From M3007 sp964392655 (GTDB lineage: Bacteria; Bacteroidota; Bacteroidia; Chitinophagales; Saprospiraceae): 31,228 nucleotides of DNA. The translations under genes were made by a program, and so were the position numbers. The first letter of the stretch is position 1. Every line of letters begins with the position of its first letter. Positions 8,573 to 16,175 of the stretch are shown piece after piece. The notes below the pieces were generated by a model. It had not been told where the DNA came from. It made no database searches and worked only from the letters and a program-made list of their open reading frames with translations. Location of the stretch: contig CAYMQY010000022.1 in assembly GCA_964392655.1 (NCBI GenBank), positions 1 to 31,228 of the forward strand, read 5' to 3'.

Positions 8573-11468
8573 GTACAAAACCTGCCCAGTGGTACGGAAA
8601 TGCATCGAAGGCGTTTTTTTCTAGCCAGGTTCGTTTGGCGTTGGCCAGCGCCTCGTCCTTGTCCTGCCCGGCGCGGATGTTGGCCAAAAAATATCCCATG
8701 AGCGCGGCGGTTTCCTTGTCGCCCACTTTCCACAGGCTCATCACGGTGGCCGGACAGCCGGCGGCCTGAAATGCGCGCGACAAACTCAGGGTACCCTCGC
8801 CGGGTGCAATTTTTCCCAAACCCGTCTGGCAGGCACTGAGCAGCACGAGGTCGGCGTCGAAATGGGCGTTGTAAATCCGGTGTGCAAAAAGGCAACTGTC
8901 TAATTCGGCGTCAGGCAGCCGCCCGGGGCGGGGCGCAAGGCCCGGGTTGGCTGGTTGGTTGGTTGACTGGTTGGTTGGTTGGTTGACTGGTTGACCGGCG
9001 GTAAACGCCATCCACGACAGGTCGGGAAACGAGTCGGAGGCTTCGGCATGGCCGTGGAAATGCAGGATGGCATGGTTGCAGGCGTGATCCAGAAAGGTCG
9101 TCAACCGAGCCTGATCGCCGATGTACGCTTTTCCGCCAAACATTTTTTCGGCCTCCTGCACTACCGCCGCTCCCGATACGACCTGCCCCAGCACGCTGTG
9201 CGAATAGTCGGGCGCAAACCCCATGTACGCACCTGTGTGTGCAGCGCGCGGCAGCCCGGTATAAAACAATTCCAGCGATGCCGATGGTACAAATCGCGTT
9301 TGGCACTCCCGGGCGAGGAACGGCAATGTGGCATAGTCGGCAGCAGCGTCGGGCGAAACTTGCCGGCAGAGCAGCACATCGAACGGCAACAGCGCCAGCG
9401 CGCCGTCGGGCGAGAGGGCGAGCCGGCGGGGCGGGGCATTTTCAGAGAAAGCGGGCAGCAGGAGGGTTTCGTACAGATGCCGACTTTGGCGGATAAACTC
9501 GGCACGGAGGGCCGGGTCGCCCGAGCGGTTTTCCGCTATACCGGCATTGTTGAAATTTTTTAAAAAATTCAGGACGGACTCGTCCCGATACGGCTTGCGG
9601 GTTAGTCGCACGGCATCCGGGGCAATGGCGACGAGATACAGTTGGCCGCTGTCCCGGTCGCTGAAGTAACTTATCCAAATTTCGTCGTCGCGGAGCAGCC
9701 GGCGCTGCACCTCGGCGGTGGAGGCTGTTTTGGCGTTACGCCCGTCGGGCGGGAGTTTGTACCGGTTGGCGATGTCGCGGCGGAGATTCTGCTGCTGCAC
9801 TTCGATTTGGTAAAGTTGCCGGTTTAATACGACGTCGAGCGAGTCGTTTTCGGCGCCTCCGCTCAGCCGGTGCCGATAAATTCGGTTGCGCAGTTCGGCC
9901 CATTGCTCTTTCAGGTCGAGACTTTCCCGGATCAGGGAATCCTGGACGCCGGCAGCCCGAAGTGCAGCATCGGCGCTTACCTTCTGGTGCAGCAGTACGG
10001 CCTTGTTTTTTTCCGAAAACTCGAATGCCCGCTCGGCGGCGGCTGTGTTCCCGGCGACTTGCTGCGCGTACAGGATTCGGAACATCCGGCTGAACAGCGC
10101 GCGGCTTTGCCGGGCGGAGCCTAATTTGGACGACTCGTACACGGCGGCATTGCGCAGGTTTTCCATCATCAGAATAGCCAGTGCCGTCGTGCTGTCGGCC
10201 CGCCGCAGGTACTCCGGGTCCGTTTCAATCTGGTACAATTGCCACTGGGCTTCGCCTTTCAGGTCGAGCGCCTCCGCTATGGTATTTTCAGGGTCGGGGT
10301 CGAAATTGGCCGGATCCGGGTTTTGCTGTGGATTGTCGGGCGACAGATCGGGGTACAACAGGTTCAGGGCCTGCTGGGCGAACCGAACTGCTTCCCGGTA
10401 GTGCTTTTGGCGATAGGCCGACCAGCCTCTTGTGATAACCAGTTTGGCTACTTCGCGGGTTTCTATGTCGTCGCTGCGCACTCGTGCAAAGTCCCATGCT
10501 GCTGCGCGCGCTGCGTCGGCTTCAGCCGTCCGACCGATTTTTTCTTCGATATCGGCTTGCACGCACATCGCACTGAACCGGTACCTGGAGTGCCCGGGCG
10601 TGATGGTGGCCAGGGCTGCCTGCACGTGGCGTTTGGCTTCGGTCAGCCTGCCAAGAAGTGCCAGAGCGCCGGCTTTGTTCGACAGGAGCATGCCCCGGGT
10701 ATCGGCCAGTCGGGCTGCTGTTTCCGGGTCGTAAGGTGTCGCTGCCGATACAGACGGCAGTGCGTCCAGTCCGGCTTCGTATTGCCGGAGGGCTTTTTCG
10801 GTCAACCCGGCGTTTTGGTGGGCAATGCCGAGGTCGCTGTGGGTGTTGGCCCGGGTGAGGGCGTTGGCCAGGGCGTTTTCGGGCAAGGTATCGGCTCGCA
10901 ACAGGTCGAGGGCGGCGTTCAGCAGTTTTTCCGCTTCCTCATTTTCGCCGAGGCGTGTTTTGATGTTGGCGAGGGTTTTGTAAATCGGCCCGGCGGGATT
11001 TTCGCCCACCAACACATCGCCAAAACGGTCGGAAAGTGTCTTGGCTTTTTCATAATACTGTGCGGCAGCATAGTTGCGACCCAGTTGGCGCAACGCATAT
11101 CCATGCCAGTAGTACAGCCGCCCCTTGCGACCATCTTCGCCCCACCAGGCCTTGGGTATGGCCGATTCCAACAGGTTGTAATACGCCTGATAATCGGTTT
11201 GATCGCGGAAATAGCCGCAGTACCATTCCAGTACCTCCAGCCACGCTTCGGGTTTTTGCAGCGCTTCGGCACAGATCAGAGCCGAGTCCAGCAGGGCCGG
11301 CGAGTTTGCCGGGTATTCATCGGCGGCATCAAATTCATCCAGAATAGCGTCGAGTTGACGAGTCAGCCGGGCAGTGGTTTGGGCAGACAGGACTTCCGAC
11401 GCCTGTTCGGGGTGGGGGCGGGTGCAGGCAAAAAGGATAAGCAGGAGGAGGGTGTACCGGATTTTCAT
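8451..11468 (-). CDS. TPR-CHAT lipoprotein with C-terminal membrane anchor
   Basis: This 1,005-residue protein combines tetratricopeptide helices (about 110-480) with a C-terminal caspase-like CHAT domain (about 590-970). The probable catalytic dyad is H807 (in LHFHGHAEA) and C880 (in LVLLSACQTG); the GEGTLSLSRAFQAAGCPATV segment that follows is characteristic of CHAT proteins. The N-terminus MKIRYTLLLLILFACTR has a lipobox ending at C15, so the protein should leave the cytoplasm, and residues 981-1000 form a Trp-rich membrane helix ending WRRR. CHAT proteins are cysteine peptidases or scaffolds, some activated by TPR or sensor partners (separase relatives, Craspase). The start at 11468 is chosen because it begins the lipoprotein signal; a start at 11516 would bury it. 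A low-complexity TNQ-repeat (about 826-842) lies between H807 and C880. It converges on the cyclase. Confidence 0.9.
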   Translation of the reverse strand: MKIRYTLLLLILFACTRPHPEQASEVLSAQTTARLTRQLDAILDEFDAADEYPANSPALLDSALICAEALQKPEAWLEVLEWYCGYFRDQTDYQAYYNLLESAIPKAWWGEDGRKGRLYYWHGYALRQLGRNYAAAQYYEKAKTLSDRFGDVLVGENPAGPIYKTLANIKTRLGENEEAEKLLNAALDLLRADTLPENALANALTRANTHSDLGIAHQNAGLTEKALRQYEAGLDALPSVSAATPYDPETAARLADTRGMLLSNKAGALALLGRLTEAKRHVQAALATITPGHSRYRFSAMCVQADIEEKIGRTAEADAARAAAWDFARVRSDDIETREVAKLVITRGWSAYRQKHYREAVRFAQQALNLLYPDLSPDNPQQNPDPANFDPDPENTIAEALDLKGEAQWQLYQIETDPEYLRRADSTTALAILMMENLRNAAVYESSKLGSARQSRALFSRMFRILYAQQVAGNTAAAERAFEFSEKNKAVLLHQKVSADAALRAAGVQDSLIRESLDLKEQWAELRNRIYRHRLSGGAENDSLDVVLNRQLYQIEVQQQNLRRDIANRYKLPPDGRNAKTASTAEVQRRLLRDDEIWISYFSDRDSGQLYLVAIAPDAVRLTRKPYRDESVLNFLKNFNNAGIAENRSGDPALRAEFIRQSRHLYETLLLPAFSENAPPRRLALSPDGALALLPFDVLLCRQVSPDAAADYATLPFLARECQTRFVPSASLELFYTGLPRAAHTGAYMGFAPDYSHSVLGQVVSGAAVVQEAEKMFGGKAYIGDQARLTTFLDHACNHAILHFHGHAEASDSFPDLSWMAFTAGQPVNQPTNQSTNQPANPGLAPRPGRLPDAELDSCLFAHRIYNAHFDADLVLLSACQTGLGKIAPGEGTLSLSRAFQAAGCPATVMSLWKVGDKETAALMGYFLANIRAGQDKDEALANAKRTWLEKNAFDAFPYHWAGFVLTGNAEPVQLPGPWWRRGWVWWVLAALALGIAGWVVWRRR
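8945..8995. repeat. GGTT simple repeat inside the CHAT gene
   Basis: Units of (GGTT)n separated by GACT form two longer blocks (8951-8966, 16 bp; 8967-8986, 20 bp) and a remnant (8987-8995). On the coding strand they give repeated TNQ/VNQ triplets between the catalytic His and Cys. Because the unit is 4 bp, only changes of three units keep the frame. Confidence 0.85.
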
Positions 11469-11539
11469 ATTGGCAGCAGTTGCAAAAAAGCAAATTTCGG
11501 GCTGCAAAATAGGCAATTATCCGGGTTGTGCCCTTTTGT

Positions 11540-11619
11540 CATTTTGAAGAAATCCGTCCGCGCTTCGAGGGCGGTCAGGCAATGTGACGCTCGAATCGCG
11601 GACGGATTTCTTCAAAATG
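11540..11619. repeat. 80-nt palindromic element
   Basis: A perfect 23-bp inverted repeat has arms at 11540-11562 and 11597-11619; after one mismatch the pairing continues for six more bases, leaving a loop of about 20 nt. It lies between the end of the PAP2-like gene and the start of the CHAT gene, both on the minus strand. There is no T-tract on either side, so a simple intrinsic terminator is not the best reading. A REP-like or miniature mobile palindrome fits better; transcription arrest remains possible. Confidence 0.85.
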
Positions 11620-11658
11620 CTAAAGCGACGAAGTTTTGTCGGCACCACTGTTTTGATC

Positions 11659-13206
11659 CTACTGTGAGCCGTCCGATTGCCCGCGTTGCACGGCAAAAGC
11701 GCCGATTTGTTTGCCGTGTGCAAGTCCAACTTCGCTGTCGAACCGGTAGTGAATGCAGCCGTAAATCCGCGACACGGAGGCTTCGCTTGCCATGGCGTTC
11801 ACTTCGGAGGCTTTATCGGGGAACAGGTATGCCAATATTTCTGCAGCCGATCCGGAGAACGTGGAGTGGCCGGAGGTGTAAGCCGGGAAGTTGGGAATGC
11901 CGGTGCAGGTCGTCACATTCGGGTCCACTTCCGTGGGTCGAGGCAACAGGTAGTAGTATTTTACATCCCAGCAGGCGATGCCGGCATCCTGAATGGCAGT
12001 ATTGGTCAGAGCCATTGCCCGGGCGGAGCGGATTTCGTTGAGCTGCTTTTCGTGGATATACTCGGCGGCCTTGCGGTTCCAGTGACCGGGCGGCGTGTAC
12101 GAGCCTACGCCGTCGGCCCAGTAGGAAGCGATGCGGAATTGGTCGCGCGTTCGGTTTTTGGCCATGTCGCGCAGTTCATTGATCGCTGTTTCGAAGGCGG
12201 GCGTGCCCGGCTGCGGCGGCGCTGCGGGGCGCAAGGAAATCATGGTGGCTTGATCAAGGTTCCAGGTTTTTACATTGCCGTATGACGGAAGCATTGGAGG
12301 ACGGGAGGGTACATCGCGGCTGGTCCAGATGTGTTCGATGCCGCGGGCGCGCGCATCGTTGATCTGGAGCTGAAAACCGGGCTGATTGTTCGCCATACCC
12401 ATTTTGTCGGTTTTGGCGTAGTTAATGATCTGCGTAGCCACAGCAACACCAAGTGCTTCGCCGGCATCCAGATCGCTTTGCACATTGGCGCCAGCCCAGA
12501 GGCGGCTGTTTTTGTGCTCCTCGGCCAGGGCGTTGATTTTGGCGACTTCGCCCGGGAACAGGAACTTGAGCAATTCCCGCGAAGCGGCAGCCACCACGGC
12601 GTCTTCGGAAGGGTAGGAGGGCAGGTCGTTTTCGGGAATCAACGGGCGGATGGTGTTGTCGTTTTTGTACGGCGCGAGGCGGTTGTGCTGGAACTTGTGG
12701 TGCCAGGCCGTCACCAGGGCGTCGTATTGAGCCACGGCAAGCAGGGCGAATGCACGCGAGGCGTATGGCGGATTTGCAAACGGGAAACGCGGGTACGCCG
12801 TGGGATTCATGGGGTCGGGCGACGGGTAGGTGCCGTCGGGGTTGTAGTTCGGCGGTACGTTGTACTGGGCGGCCATTTCGCGGGCGATGGCGTGCCAGCG
12901 CAGCACGCCGTTGGCGCCCCAATGGCGGGCAAGGTTCTGCTGCTCGGCGGTAGCGGCAGCCATTTTTGTTTTCAGGTCGGCCAGTTCAGCCTGATAGGCT
13001 GTTGAAGAAGCATCTTCGGGAGCCGGTACGGCAAATGCCGAACCGTTCGCCACCACGTATGTTTTCCAGGTGCCGGCATTGGCGTCGAGGCTGGTTTCGG
13101 GGTAGGCGTCGTAGGTCGGGGTTTCGATGTCCTTGTTGCACCGGGTGAACAAGGCAACAAGGCTGATGCCTGATACAAGTAAAATGGCGGAGTGGATATG
13201 TTTCAT
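11659..13206 (-). CDS. Vanadium haloperoxidase/PAP2-superfamily lipoprotein
   Basis: The 515-residue protein carries the full phosphate/vanadate-binding signature near its C-terminus: KX6RP (K416, R423-P424), SGH (S445-H447) and SRX5HX3D (S479, R480, H486, D490). These residues bind phosphate in acid phosphatases and vanadate in vanadium haloperoxidases; the length and single long chain favour the haloperoxidase-like branch, but the substrate cannot be told. Residues 201-253 repeat residues 446-498 without gaps but with the catalytic residues changed. The N-terminus is a signal sequence ending LFTRC23 followed by NKD; a lipoprotein is likely although Arg at -1 is unusual. It follows the beta-barrel gene on the same strand by 76 nt, with a palindrome between, and probably shares its promoter. 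Confidence 0.88.
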   Translation of the reverse strand: MKHIHSAILLVSGISLVALFTRCNKDIETPTYDAYPETSLDANAGTWKTYVVANGSAFAVPAPEDASSTAYQAELADLKTKMAAATAEQQNLARHWGANGVLRWHAIAREMAAQYNVPPNYNPDGTYPSPDPMNPTAYPRFPFANPPYASRAFALLAVAQYDALVTAWHHKFQHNRLAPYKNDNTIRPLIPENDLPSYPSEDAVVAAASRELLKFLFPGEVAKINALAEEHKNSRLWAGANVQSDLDAGEALGVAVATQIINYAKTDKMGMANNQPGFQLQINDARARGIEHIWTSRDVPSRPPMLPSYGNVKTWNLDQATMISLRPAAPPQPGTPAFETAINELRDMAKNRTRDQFRIASYWADGVGSYTPPGHWNRKAAEYIHEKQLNEIRSARAMALTNTAIQDAGIACWDVKYYYLLPRPTEVDPNVTTCTGIPNFPAYTSGHSTFSGSAAEILAYLFPDKASEVNAMASEASVSRIYGCIHYRFDSEVGLAHGKQIGAFAVQRGQSDGSQ

Positions 13207-13245
13207 TGAAAATCAATTTTTTCTGTTTGAAATAATACGCGCGTT

Positions 13246-13278
13246 AGACCTTCCAGGTTTTTAAAATCTGGAAGGTCT
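13246..13278. repeat. 33-nt palindrome between barrel and PAP2-like genes
   Basis: Arms AGACCTTCCAG (13246-13256) and CTGGAAGGTCT (13268-13278) are perfect complements, and the AT-rich centre extends the pairing with one wobble. It sits in the 76-nt spacer of the minus-strand pair. On the minus strand no T-tract follows, so it is more likely a dispersed palindrome or an RNA-processing hairpin than a terminator. Confidence 0.85.
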
Positions 13279-13282
13279 GGTA

Positions 13283-14191
13283 TCAGTTGGCAGGTTTGAC
13301 AACATTGAAAAAGTACGTCACGCCGCCCGAATACATGGTGCCCTGGCCCACATTCCGGCCTGAAAGTACCTGTCCGAAACTGCCCTGCAAGGCAAGACCT
13401 TTCCAGATGAAATACTTCGCGAAAACGCCCGCAGTGGTTGCCTGCATTTTGTTGGTCGGGAACGGCATGTCGTTGTAGCGGATGTCGTCGCCGTCGGTGC
13501 CGCTGAAATAATCGAGCCAAACTTCGGCTTGCAGGCGGGAATTGATGTAGCCGAGGCGACCGGTGGCGTCAATCATGTTGGGCACAGGCACCTCGTCGGT
13601 TTCGTACCACTGGCCGTTGTACAGGTACGAGTCGCGGTCGAGTTTGGTGTTGCTGCGCCAGGTGTGGCCGAATTGGGCAGTAGCGTACAGGCCCATTTTG
13701 GTCGTGTAGTTCAGGATGCCGCGCAGCGAAGCGGTTTTGCTCTGGATCCCAATGCTGAACGGCAGGAAGTCGGGCACGTAGTCGCGTACCGGTATGGAAA
13801 CGCCGCCGGTGGCTTGCACTTTGAAGGTGCCGAAGTCGGACTCCAGGGCCAATGCCTGGTATTTCAGCCAGGCGGAAAAGTCCTGTACACCGGACTCGCC
13901 TTCGAAGTAACTGTCGCTGTCGGTCCAGATATACGGCAACCCGGCCAGCACGTTCAGTTTATCCGTGATACCGTAGTTGGCCATCAGCATGACATTCTGG
14001 TTGGTGTAGGTGCCGATGTTCAGGTTGGAGCGTTTGTTCGTGCCCTCCCAGTACTCGTCCCAGCTGCTGTGGGTGTATTGGCCGAGGATGCAAATAACGC
14101 CTTTGGGCATCATCAGGGCATCGGTGGGCGACTGGGCCGCCGCCTGGAAGACGGCTAAGCAAAGAGCAGCCATCAGGTAAAGTTGTTTCAT
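13283..14191 (-). CDS. Outer-membrane beta-barrel protein, probable transporter
   Basis: The 302-residue protein has a signal peptide (MKQLYLMAALCLAVFQAAAQ) and then alternating polar/aromatic strands such as LNVLAGLPYIWTDS, MGLYATAQFGHTWRS and LQAEVWLDYFSGT, ending in a short strand with Phe-Phe (GVTYFFNVV). This is the pattern of an outer-membrane beta barrel of about 12 strands. The early phrase MMPKGVICILGQYTHSSWDEYW resembles barrels annotated as MetA-pathway/phenol-type transporters, but I cannot name the solute. It is the first gene of a two-gene unit with the PAP2-like lipoprotein, so the two may act together at the outer membrane. An exact TAnnTTTG element is 32 nt upstream of the start. 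Confidence 0.8.
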   Translation of the reverse strand: MKQLYLMAALCLAVFQAAAQSPTDALMMPKGVICILGQYTHSSWDEYWEGTNKRSNLNIGTYTNQNVMLMANYGITDKLNVLAGLPYIWTDSDSYFEGESGVQDFSAWLKYQALALESDFGTFKVQATGGVSIPVRDYVPDFLPFSIGIQSKTASLRGILNYTTKMGLYATAQFGHTWRSNTKLDRDSYLYNGQWYETDEVPVPNMIDATGRLGYINSRLQAEVWLDYFSGTDGDDIRYNDMPFPTNKMQATTAGVFAKYFIWKGLALQGSFGQVLSGRNVGQGTMYSGGVTYFFNVVKPAN

Positions 14192-14222
14192 GTAAGAGTA
14201 GTTTTTTTACTGAAATAGGGCA

Positions 14223-14230
14223 CAAAAGTA
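14223..14230 (-). promoter_or_regulatory. -7 promoter element of the barrel-PAP2 unit
   Basis: The reverse strand reads TACTTTTG, an exact TAnnTTTG match, placing transcription start near 14216 with a leader of about 25 nt. The -33 region is not clear; GGGTTTAAC lies slightly too far upstream. Confidence 0.6.
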
Positions 14231-14316
14231 GCCACTATCCGGGGGCTGAGGTTAAACCCGGGATTAGAAAACCCTTAAAATTGGTTTTTGGGGCAGAAGC
14301 CGGACATTTGGAAATG

Positions 14317-15420
14317 TCATACGAGGATGTACCGCTTCCCCGGCAGCGTGCGCAGCACGCCTTTGAATTCGAGCCCCAGCAGCAGCCGCGCCAGTTCGCC
14401 GGGCGGGTGGCCGGCAGCCGGCGTGAGTTCGTCAATCGGAATCTGCGGGTGCTGCCGAATGATTTCGATCAGCGCGGTTTCGGCGGGGCTGAGGTCGAGA
14501 AAAAGTTGGGGCTGTACGCTGCGACTGCGCCCGTTTTCGTCCCAGCCAAGCGTCGCTGCGATGTCGGCAGCCGACTCGGTGAGCCGGGCGCGGTTGGTAC
14601 GGATGAGTTGGTTGCAACCGGCGCTTTTGGCGTCGCGCAGGCGCCCGGGCACGGCGAAGATGTCGCGCTCGTACTGCCCGGCCAGTTCTGCAGTGATCAT
14701 GGAGCCGCCGGAGTTGGCGGTTTCCACCACCAGCAGAGCATCGCACAGGCCGGCGATGATGCGGTTGCGCATGGGAAAATGCTCGCGATCGGGGCCGGTG
14801 TGGTGGGTGTACTCGCTGAGCAGGCCACCGTTTTCGGTTAGTTTCAGCGCCACGCTGCGGTGTTCGTTGGGGTACACCTTGCCGAGGCCGTGACCCAGCA
14901 CCGCAATGTTGGGCATGCCCAGCGCCGTCGCTTTTCGGTGCGCCGTTACGTCTATGCCGAATGCCAGTCCGCTCACCACCACGGCGTCGTACGCCCGCAG
15001 TCCTTCCATAAATTCTTCGCACACGGCGCGCCCGTAGTCCGTCGGCTGGCGGGTACCCACCACGGCCACCATACGCCGGGCGCCGAGCAAATCCACCGAC
15101 GAGCCTTTGAAATACAACAAGGCCGGACAATCGGCGTTTTGGCGCAGGCGCGCCGGGTATTTTTCATCGGTGTAAAAAAGTGCCTGCACGCCATACTGCT
15201 CCAGAAAACGCAGTTCCTCCTCTGCTTTTGCCAGGGCCGACGACATGGCGATACCCGCAGCAATACCCGGCCCGATGCCCGGAATTTTCAGCAGTTCGCG
15301 CCGTGAAGCCCGGAAAACAGCCTCGGCGCTGCCGCAGTAACTGACCAGGGTTTTGGCGGTAATGGCCCCGACCTGGGGCAGGAGCGTGAGGGCGATCTGG
15401 TGGAGCAGGCGATCCGACAT
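14317..15420 (-). CDS. dprA: DNA-processing protein DprA/Smf
   Basis: DprA binds incoming single-stranded DNA and loads RecA during natural transformation. The 367-residue protein has the full bacterial arrangement: a helix-hairpin-helix/SAM-like N-terminus (PQVGAITAKTL, KIPGIGPGIAAG, residues 15-56), the Rossmann-fold core with VVGTRQPTDYG (120-130), SGLAFGIDVTAH (150-161), MRNRIIAGL (217-225), ETANSGGSMITA (233-244) and GCNQLI (268-273), and a C-terminal winged-helix domain (about 300-367, ending GVLRTLPGKRYILV). No key residue is missing. It is divergent from the SH3 protein gene; a 7-of-8 match to the -7 element (reverse strand of 15457-15464, TACTTTTA) may be its promoter. No other competence gene is nearby. 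Confidence 0.97.
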   Translation of the reverse strand: MSDRLLHQIALTLLPQVGAITAKTLVSYCGSAEAVFRASRRELLKIPGIGPGIAAGIAMSSALAKAEEELRFLEQYGVQALFYTDEKYPARLRQNADCPALLYFKGSSVDLLGARRMVAVVGTRQPTDYGRAVCEEFMEGLRAYDAVVVSGLAFGIDVTAHRKATALGMPNIAVLGHGLGKVYPNEHRSVALKLTENGGLLSEYTHHTGPDREHFPMRNRIIAGLCDALLVVETANSGGSMITAELAGQYERDIFAVPGRLRDAKSAGCNQLIRTNRARLTESAADIAATLGWDENGRSRSVQPQLFLDLSPAETALIEIIRQHPQIPIDELTPAAGHPPGELARLLLGLEFKGVLRTLPGKRYILV

Positions 15421-15522
15421 GGGTTATACGATTTTTGCGGTGTGTTTTTTGTTGCGTAAAAGTAGGGCGCTTGTGCGAATTTTGTCTCCGGTTTAAAACT
15501 TTTAGTTTAAAAATTTTGCCTT

Positions 15523-16146
15523 ATGAAATTTTCCAGGGTTGAATCGCTCATCATTGCGGTGTTCCTCCTGTGTGTGGCCTTGTGGGCTATCTCGAAATGC
15601 TCGTCGAAGCGGTCGCAAACAGTCCGTTCGGGTCGCGCCGAACTGGAGGAGGAGGACATCGAGCGCCCGCAAAAACGCGACACCGTGTACGTGCCACAAC
15701 CACAGGCTCAGCCTCAATCCCAAACGGAACCGGCACCAGCGCAACCACAAACCTATTCCGCACCGCCTCCCAAACGCGGTTTGCCCAAACTGGGAGACAT
15801 GCCTGCCGAAGCGGCGCCCGCTGCGCGCCCGGCACTCACCAACGACCCGCCACCGGCAAAAACCGAGGCTGAAACCCCCAAATATTCCACGCTGTTCGTC
15901 ACGATTGACGGCCTGAACATGCGCAAGGAACCCAACAAAAAAAGCGCGCTCGTCGCACGCCTCGACCTGTACGAGCAGGTGTATTTTTTGAACAAAAAAA
16001 GTGAAAAGCCGGAGGAGATCAACCTCGGGCTGGAAAAAGTGACCGACTACTGGGTCAAAGTCCGCACCAAATCCGGCAAGGACGGCTGGGTGTTCGGCGC
16101 CGGAGTACACTACTACAAAACCAAGCGCAAAGGGGTTTTGGAATGA
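15523..16146 (+). CDS. Membrane-anchored SH3-domain protein
   Basis: The 207-residue protein has an N-terminal membrane anchor (about residues 8-24, ESLIIAVFLLCVALWAIS), a proline/glutamine-rich spacer (about 55-115, with PQPQAQPQSQTEPAPAQPQ) and a C-terminal bacterial SH3-like domain (about 122-200) recognisable from VTIDGLNMRKEPNKKSALV and the closing YWVKVRTKSGKDGWVFGAGV. Such domains usually bind cell-wall peptides or proteins in the periplasm. The spacer would let the domain reach from the inner membrane to the cell wall. Its stop codon overlaps a possible upstream start of the VanZ-like gene, so the two are probably co-transcribed. Function beyond wall binding is unknown. Confidence 0.85.
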   Translation: MKFSRVESLIIAVFLLCVALWAISKCSSKRSQTVRSGRAELEEEDIERPQKRDTVYVPQPQAQPQSQTEPAPAQPQTYSAPPPKRGLPKLGDMPAEAAPAARPALTNDPPPAKTEAETPKYSTLFVTIDGLNMRKEPNKKSALVARLDLYEQVYFLNKKSEKPEEINLGLEKVTDYWVKVRTKSGKDGWVFGAGVHYYKTKRKGVLE

Positions 16147-16173
16147 CGAAGTACGAGCTACGAACTACGACCT
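16146..16173. repeat. Four tandem heptamers ACGANNT
   Basis: ACGAAGT, ACGAGCT, ACGAACT and ACGACCT follow one another without spacers from 16146 to 16173, between the stop of the SH3 gene and the likely VanZ start at 16176. The 7-bp period does not preserve reading frame, which argues against this stretch being coding. Confidence 0.85.
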
Positions 16174-16175
16174 GC

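Noticed and set aside
8945..8995. CRISPR-like array
   Set aside because: The GGTT units are a simple-sequence repeat without unique spacers and lie inside a coding frame.
10239..12041. Plus-strand open frame of 600 codons across the CHAT gene start and the PAP2-like gene end
   Set aside because: It is antisense to two well-supported genes and crosses the palindrome at 11540-11619; composition is that of a shadow frame.
16143..16175. ATG at 16143 overlapping the SH3 gene stop as VanZ start
   Set aside because: It would translate 7-bp repeats whose copy number would shift the frame; 16176 starts just before the first membrane helix. Translational coupling from 16143 is still possible.
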